Below are positions 13,268-18,023 of a stretch of 18,023 nt of DNA, piece after piece. Origin of the DNA: JAXFQS01 sp051892815 (GTDB lineage: Bacteria; Verrucomicrobiota; Kiritimatiellia; RFP12; DVOR01); assembly GCA_051892815.1 (NCBI GenBank), contig JBJFGP010000095.1, positions 1 through 18,023 on the forward strand. Direction: 5' to 3'. Both the position numbers and the translations under genes were made by a program. A model generated the notes under the pieces. That model saw only the letters and a list, made by a program, of their open reading frames with translations, had not been told where the DNA came from and made no database searches. How positions within the stretch are numbered: position 1 is the stretch's first letter; every line of letters begins with the position of its first letter.

Positions 13268-16200
13268 ATGAAAATGATACGCTATGTTGCCGCGGCGATT
13301 GCCGCGTTGTTCTCGCTCCAGACCTCGGCGGCCGTCTTCCTGAGGGCGGCTGCCGAGGGTGAGGAGCGCGCGGTTCAGGACGGGACTTCCTGGGCGAGCG
13401 CCTATACCAATGCGCAGGAGGCGTTGACCGCCGCGCTCGCGGATGAAGAGGGGACACTCTATGTCGCCGCCGGGGTCTATCCGCTGGCCTCTCAGACGGC
13501 CATCGGAACCGGGACGCTCAAGGTCTACGGCGGTTTCGCCGGTGTCGACGGAGAGGGGCTGGATGAGCGCGACCCGGAGGCGAATCAAACCATCTTCACG
13601 GGCGACAAGAACAGCAACGACCGCTATGTCCACTACCAACTCTCCACCAACGGTACGCCCAGCGTTTCGATCGCCGTCGTGGACGACTGGCCGATGGTGT
13701 CCAACGGACGCTTCAACCCGCCGCCCGCCTACGCCGGAGAGTACGACATCTACGCCACCGCCATCAATAACGGCACAGGCTCCTCCCTCACCTCCGACAA
13801 CCACGGCTCCGCCATCTTTACCCTCTCCAATGGCGCCACATTCGTTCTCGACGGACTCCATTTCGTCGGCTACCGCAACACCCTCTTTGCCGCCTCCGGC
13901 ACCACCACCAGCCTCACCGTCGAGACCTGCCGCTTCTATGCCTGCCGCGGCGCCAATGGCGTCTTCAATGTCGACAACCTCCAGTCCTTCACCTGCGCCA
14001 ATACCATCTTCGCCTACGGCGTCGCGGAAACCACCGCCGCCATTTGGAACTCATCCCCCGGCCTCATCACCAACTGCCTCTTCGAGTCCATCTACTCCAC
14101 CGCCACCCTCCGCGGAGGCGTTATCCACCTCTCCAACGGCCGCTACCCGACCGTCATCGCCGACTCCACCTTCAGCCGCGTCTGCCGCCATGGAAAGCCA
14201 GACCTTGCACACGGTGGACCGGCCGTCTGCATCAACGCCGAAAACGGCGGCTCCTTGCCACTAATCAGGGGGTGCGCTTTCGACCACTGCTGGGAGGTGA
14301 TGACTGCCAGCGCGACCGGTTGTGCGCCAATCGTCGGGACCTCTGGTGGCAGTTGGTGCATCGAAAACTGCCGCTTCGACCGCAACTACATCTCCTGCTC
14401 TGTGAAGAACGCGGGTGCCTATTTCCTGGTCGGACAGCATGAAAAGGCGGGGCGTCTTGGAGGGGCTTTTATCCTCAATACGGCTTTCCACGAAAATGTC
14501 ATCGCCGCGCACGCCGACGAGAGCGACGGGAACTATGCTTTGGGCATTGCAGGTTCGGACTGTTACGCTGGAAACTCGTATAACAATGCGAGCAAACACG
14601 TCTTTGTCAACTGTCTGTTCGAACGCAATCTGGCGGAGGATAGGACGGAACGGACGGGTGTGTCTCCTGTCCTGGCGGAGGGGGTGTTGGCGGCTGCGAA
14701 CACTTACGGGACTATCTGTGCGGCGGCGAATTGCGTGTTTATCTCTTCGGGGTCTCGGAACCCGTCGGTGGCGCTGTTTGGTTCGGCTCACTATTGGCCG
14801 GTGAATGTGGTGAATTGCCTCTTTTTGAGCGATGCTGAGGTGGCGGTGCCTTTCTACAGCAGGGTCTCGCCGACGGCCACGACGGGGATTCACTGCTATT
14901 CGTGCACGGCTCAGAATTGTTTCACGGTTCCATACAATGTGGTGGCTGAGGGGTGGGAGACGGACTGGGTTCCTTTGTCTTGGGAGGAGGGTATTTTCCC
15001 GGTGGCGAAGGTGTTGACGCCAGGGCTGCGGGAGGGTGCGGATGTGGCGGTTTCGGACTATTACACCTATGGCAAGAGTGCGCAGTTCCGGTTCCGTCCC
15101 TACGGCAGCGAGCAGTGGCAGAGTTTGCACGGTTATTCGTCGGTTGTGACGAGCGAGCCGGAGGCTTTGGTGGCTGATGCGCGGGGGGATTCTCGGCCGG
15201 TTGGCGGGGTGACTCGCGGGTGTGTGCAGGCTCTGACGGTTGACGGGGAGGCTCACGAGGCGGTGGTTCTGCGGCGGGATCCGTTTGGCGCGGGGGACTT
15301 TGGCGGAGCGCCTTCGGCGCAGAATGTGGGGGCTTTGGAGCAGGCGGTGGTGACGGCTTCTCCGATTGCGGGGGCTGGGTTTCTGGGGTGGTTCGACGAG
15401 GGCGGGAATCTGGTCGAATCGAACGCTTCGATTGACTTGGGGGTGCTCAGCTCCGGGGCGATTCTCACGGCGAAGTTCTCCACGAAGACGGTCACGGTGA
15501 CCTTCAATCTGGGGCAGGGGGGGCTCTTCGAGGAGAATGGGGAGCCGACGATTTCCTACACGCTGCGGGAGGGGGATGTGTTCCCGGCGCTGCCGCCGTT
15601 TGTGGAGTCCGACGAGTGGCTGGTGGAGGAATGGGACAGGGACTTTCCGGAGTTCGTCCCGGGGGAGGACTTTACCGCCAATGCGCAGGTGCTGACGAAG
15701 GCTTCGCGCGTCTTCCATATTGTCCCTCCGGGCGAGGTTCCCGAGGGAAGCGACCGATCGGGTTCGAGTTGGGCGAACGCGACGGATGACATCAACGCCG
15801 CGGCTGCCGACGCCGCGCGCTATCGGGGCGAACTCTGGTTCCGAGAAGGAAGGTACGTACTTTCCACCCCGATTGGTTTGCACCCCAATGTGGCATTCCT
15901 GGGCGGCTTTGGGGGCGACGAGTACGAACGAAGCCAGGCCGATCCTGGCAACCATTTGACGCTCATCACGGGCGACCTCAACGCCGGGAATTACTGGCTC
16001 CCGCAGGGTTCCGACCCAGGCGCCGGGAACCGCACCTTGGTCTTCGATCCCGACACCCTCGCGCTCAATGTCCCCGTTCCGGCGGCAGATGTCGAGACGC
16101 CTGTCTGGCGCGTCAAGTACACCTCCAACGCGACCACCGCCTTCACGGACACCACCACCGGCTGCGCGACCAATGCCCTCATCAAAGGCATGACTATCGC

Positions 16201-17593
16201 CTGCTTCTCCGGAACGCCCATCAGCACCACCCTCATCAAATCCCAGCTGCTCGTCGAAGACTGCCGCTTCATCGGCAACTCCTGGAACGTCAACACCGCC
16301 GTCGTCGCCGTCAAAGGCTCCCTCCAGATGCGCCGCTGCGACTTCCGCTACAACCACGGCGGAGTCGATTTCAACGGTTCCGACGACGACCGCCTCTCCG
16401 TGGTCGACGACTGCACCTTCTACGGCAACGAAATCTGGAAGTCCCGTGTCTTCCGCTACTGGTCCACCGTGCCCCTGACCACCTCCAACTGCCGCTTTGA
16501 AGACAACGTCTACACCTCCCAGGAGGTCGCCTCCAGCATTGAGTTCTCCAGCTCCGCCGGTTGCACCGTCTCCAACTGGGTCGTGCGCAACACCCGCACC
16601 TGCCCGCTCCCGGCACTCGGCAACGCACAAGCCAAGAGCGCCAACGGACACATTACCCTCAACGGCAACTACACCTTCGTTCGCTGCCGCTTCGAGGATA
16701 ACCTCCTGGACTACTCCAACCTGTCCCTCGGCTTGAGCGGCCAGTCCGCAGTCTTCTACCAGAGTGCTGGCAATCTCCTCTGCCAGGACTGCTATATCGC
16801 CCGCAATGTCGCCAAGTCGCAAAAGGCCACGACTGCTACTACCGTTGTCACCTCGGTCGCGGCGCTCCACAATGGTGCCATGATGTTCATCAACTGCACG
16901 TTTCTGGACAATCACGCCGACGCGATGGAGTCCACCGTCGCCGCGGCTGCGACCGTAGGAGACCGCAACACGTCTAACAATAACGGGCTGGCGTTCGTGC
17001 ACTGCACTTTGGCCAACAATACGGCTCAAGGCGGGGTCTATGCTGCCGACCTGTTGATCCATCCATTGGCAAGCGCGCGCACGGCCCACGGCATCGGAAT
17101 CCTCAATTCCATACTCCACAGCAAGGAGCCTTCGTACAAGCCGCTGCAGCTGCACGCGTCCACGCCCGCGACGATTCTCTACTCGGCGCTGAGCAACATT
17201 GATACCAACGAATTCGACACGACGCTTGCCGGCACGCTCTTGAAAGATGTCACCTCCAACACTTCCGGGATTGCCGCCAAGCCCTCCGTTTCCCCGGATG
17301 GTCTGGAGGCGCTTGGCATCAACACGACCTCGCCGCTGACGCACGGCACCGGCACCATCGTGCTCTTCGGCAAGCGTCCCTACCTCTGGAACCCGGATGC
17401 CGAGAACGCCAACACCACCTACATCAACCTCGTCGAACCCACCGTCTACAAAGGTTGGGTCTCGATGGGTCTTGAGGATGCCTCCCAGCCCGAGCCAATG
17501 CCCGATGCTTTCGGTCAGCCTCGTACCATCGGGCAACTCGCCGCAGGGGCGCTCAACGCCACCTCGGGCGGGCTCCTCTTCCTGCTCTACTAA
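13268..17593 (+). CDS. Giant secreted right-handed beta-helix protein with central InlB-like repeats
   Basis: This encodes about 1441 residues. It has a signal peptide (MKMIRYVAAAIAALFSLQTSAA, cleavage near 22). A first beta-helix half begins with DGTSWASAYTNAQEAL and LYVAAGVYPL and carries many turns of the form C-x-F-x-x-N/C (CRFYAC, CAFDHC, CRFDRN, CLFERN). Around 690-810 lie a divergent InlB-type repeat (GFLGWFDEGG) and a Listeria-Bacteroides-like repeat (VTVTFNLGQGG to EEWDRDF). A second half repeats the opening (GSSWANATDDINAAA) and the turns (CRFIGN, CDFRYN, CTFYGN, CRFEDN, CTFLDN). It ends DAFGQPRTIGQ and LLFLLY, with no autotransporter barrel. The CxFxxN turns recall chlamydial Pmp FxxN repeats. 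Location is probably cell surface or secreted; a role in adhesion or glycan binding is inferred. GTG 13262 is an alternative start: GAAAGG lies 5 nt before it and 11 nt before ATG 13268. Confidence 0.85.
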   Translation: MKMIRYVAAAIAALFSLQTSAAVFLRAAAEGEERAVQDGTSWASAYTNAQEALTAALADEEGTLYVAAGVYPLASQTAIGTGTLKVYGGFAGVDGEGLDERDPEANQTIFTGDKNSNDRYVHYQLSTNGTPSVSIAVVDDWPMVSNGRFNPPPAYAGEYDIYATAINNGTGSSLTSDNHGSAIFTLSNGATFVLDGLHFVGYRNTLFAASGTTTSLTVETCRFYACRGANGVFNVDNLQSFTCANTIFAYGVAETTAAIWNSSPGLITNCLFESIYSTATLRGGVIHLSNGRYPTVIADSTFSRVCRHGKPDLAHGGPAVCINAENGGSLPLIRGCAFDHCWEVMTASATGCAPIVGTSGGSWCIENCRFDRNYISCSVKNAGAYFLVGQHEKAGRLGGAFILNTAFHENVIAAHADESDGNYALGIAGSDCYAGNSYNNASKHVFVNCLFERNLAEDRTERTGVSPVLAEGVLAAANTYGTICAAANCVFISSGSRNPSVALFGSAHYWPVNVVNCLFLSDAEVAVPFYSRVSPTATTGIHCYSCTAQNCFTVPYNVVAEGWETDWVPLSWEEGIFPVAKVLTPGLREGADVAVSDYYTYGKSAQFRFRPYGSEQWQSLHGYSSVVTSEPEALVADARGDSRPVGGVTRGCVQALTVDGEAHEAVVLRRDPFGAGDFGGAPSAQNVGALEQAVVTASPIAGAGFLGWFDEGGNLVESNASIDLGVLSSGAILTAKFSTKTVTVTFNLGQGGLFEENGEPTISYTLREGDVFPALPPFVESDEWLVEEWDRDFPEFVPGEDFTANAQVLTKASRVFHIVPPGEVPEGSDRSGSSWANATDDINAAAADAARYRGELWFREGRYVLSTPIGLHPNVAFLGGFGGDEYERSQADPGNHLTLITGDLNAGNYWLPQGSDPGAGNRTLVFDPDTLALNVPVPAADVETPVWRVKYTSNATTAFTDTTTGCATNALIKGMTIACFSGTPISTTLIKSQLLVEDCRFIGNSWNVNTAVVAVKGSLQMRRCDFRYNHGGVDFNGSDDDRLSVVDDCTFYGNEIWKSRVFRYWSTVPLTTSNCRFEDNVYTSQEVASSIEFSSSAGCTVSNWVVRNTRTCPLPALGNAQAKSANGHITLNGNYTFVRCRFEDNLLDYSNLSLGLSGQSAVFYQSAGNLLCQDCYIARNVAKSQKATTATTVVTSVAALHNGAMMFINCTFLDNHADAMESTVAAAATVGDRNTSNNNGLAFVHCTLANNTAQGGVYAADLLIHPLASARTAHGIGILNSILHSKEPSYKPLQLHASTPATILYSALSNIDTNEFDTTLAGTLLKDVTSNTSGIAAKPSVSPDGLEALGINTTSPLTHGTGTIVLFGKRPYLWNPDAENANTTYINLVEPTVYKGWVSMGLEDASQPEPMPDAFGQPRTIGQLAAGALNATSGGLLFLLY

Positions 17594-17613
17594 ATCGCAC
17601 ACCGCAACAACAC

Positions 17614-17648
17614 CCAAGCCCCTGCCGGCCGCGCCGTCCGGCAGGGGC
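17614..17648 (+). terminator. Terminator of the giant gene
   Basis: AAGCCCCTGCCGG (17614-17626) and CCGGCAGGGGCTT (17636-17648) form a perfect 13-bp stem with a 9-nt loop, 20 nt after the stop codon. The T-tract is short (the TT closing the stem, then GCTTC). Confidence 0.75.
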
Positions 17649-17673
17649 TTGCTTCACAGGTTGCCACCTCCGT

Positions 17674-17698
17674 CCCCCATTCCTGCCTACCAATCGCC
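17674..17698 (+). repeat. Short intergenic repeat, copy 1
   Basis: Begins CCCCCATTCCTGCCTACC and ends AATCGCC. It matches copy 2 (17720-17744) at 20 of 25 positions. Confidence 0.5.
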
Positions 17699-17719
17699 CC
17701 CCAACCTACGCAGGAAACA

Positions 17720-17744
17720 CCCCCATTCCTAGGCACGAATCGCC
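17720..17744 (+). repeat. Short intergenic repeat, copy 2
   Basis: Begins CCCCCATTCCTAGGCACG and ends AATCGCC, a direct repeat of copy 1 at a 46-nt offset. Confidence 0.5.
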
Positions 17745-17758
17745 TGGGAGGAAAACCT

Positions 17759-18023
17759 TCAAACCGACCCCGGCGGCTCCATCAGCGCCGGCTCCACGGG
17801 CGTATGAATCACCCGGATCGACTTCCACCTTCCCCTCAGCCAGCGCCACAGGAACACACCCGCCAGCACCCAGCAATACCCCGCCAAATACTGCCACTGT
17901 GCCAGGATGGAGCAATGCCTCCACACCATCCAACCCGCCACCGGAAGCCAGATCAGCCACGAGCCCAAAGTCGTGACCATCAGCGGCACCCGCGTGTCCC
18001 CAGCCCCCCTGAGAGCCCCCACC
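17759..18023 (-). CDS. MATE-family multidrug/solute exporter, C-terminal fragment (runs off the right edge)
   Basis: About 88 residues of the C-terminus are visible, ending in TGA at 17759-17761. The segment GALRGAGDTRVPLMVTTLGS is the hallmark of MATE (NorM/DinF-like) transporters. Two or more hydrophobic segments follow (WLIWLPVAGWMVW and LAGYCWVLAGVFLW), then a positively charged stretch (RWLRGRWKS) and a cytoplasmic tail. MATE proteins export organic cations or other small molecules using a Na+ or H+ gradient. The GTG at the edge is almost certainly an internal Val, not the start. The substrate cannot be judged. Confidence 0.85.
   Translation of the reverse strand, partial: VGALRGAGDTRVPLMVTTLGSWLIWLPVAGWMVWRHCSILAQWQYLAGYCWVLAGVFLWRWLRGRWKSIRVIHTPVEPALMEPPGSV

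Noticed and set aside
14261..17617. A 1118-codon open frame on the minus strand opposite the giant gene
   Set aside because: It mirrors the beta-helix gene, which has a signal peptide, repeats, promoter and terminator. The antisense translation has no recognisable domain and swings from Gly/Val-rich to Arg/Pro-rich with the skew blocks.

Overview
The window looks like chromosomal DNA of a GC-rich, diderm member of the PVC group, most likely Kiritimatiellota/Verrucomicrobiota. This is an inference. It rests on the gene content (BamA, a Skp-like chaperone, large secreted beta-helix proteins with InlB-type repeats, a GH36-like enzyme of a type I associate with Lentisphaerota/Kiritimatiellota) and on the high GC. 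No rRNA or other decisive marker is present.

Layout. (1) Bases 1-1388, plus strand: the 3' part of a GH36/alpha-galactosidase-like gene, interrupted by an in-frame TAG. (2) Bases 1456-11926, minus strand: a long housekeeping run. Read in its own direction it is ispE, tRNA-Gln, prs, rplY, pth, rpsF, ssb, rpsR, rplI, dnaB, bamA, skp, a divergent hisI-like gene and a small secreted beta-rich protein. Most gaps are under 45 nt, and pth/rpsF share an ATGA. (3) Bases 11927-12426: a roughly 500-nt noncoding stretch rich in hairpins. (4) Bases 12427-12705, minus strand: tRNA-Gly, tRNA-Lys and tRNA-Met, with a good promoter upstream and a terminator-like hairpin between the last two. (5) Bases 12745-13175: G-rich noncoding DNA with short degenerate repeats. 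(6) Bases 13268-17593, plus strand: one giant secreted protein of about 1441 residues, with two right-handed beta-helix halves joined by InlB-like repeats, its own sigma70-type promoter and a perfect terminator hairpin. (7) Bases 17759-18023, minus strand: the C-terminal end of a MATE-family exporter that runs off the right edge.

The minus-strand run joins isoprenoid and PRPP synthesis, translation (L25, Pth, S6, S18, L9), replication (SSB, DnaB) and outer-membrane assembly (BamA, Skp). It extends the familiar ispE-tRNA-Gln-prs-rplY-pth and rpsF-ssb-rpsR-rplI-dnaB neighbourhoods. The main oddities are an ispE frame with no stop before it runs through tRNA-Gln, a HisI homologue that keeps its zinc ligands but lacks the usual acidic magnesium motif, GC-skew reversals inside genes or among co-directional genes, and a family of about 25-nt intergenic repeats flanking the giant gene. 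I saw no CRISPR array, insertion sequence, integrase, phage gene or recognisable defence system.
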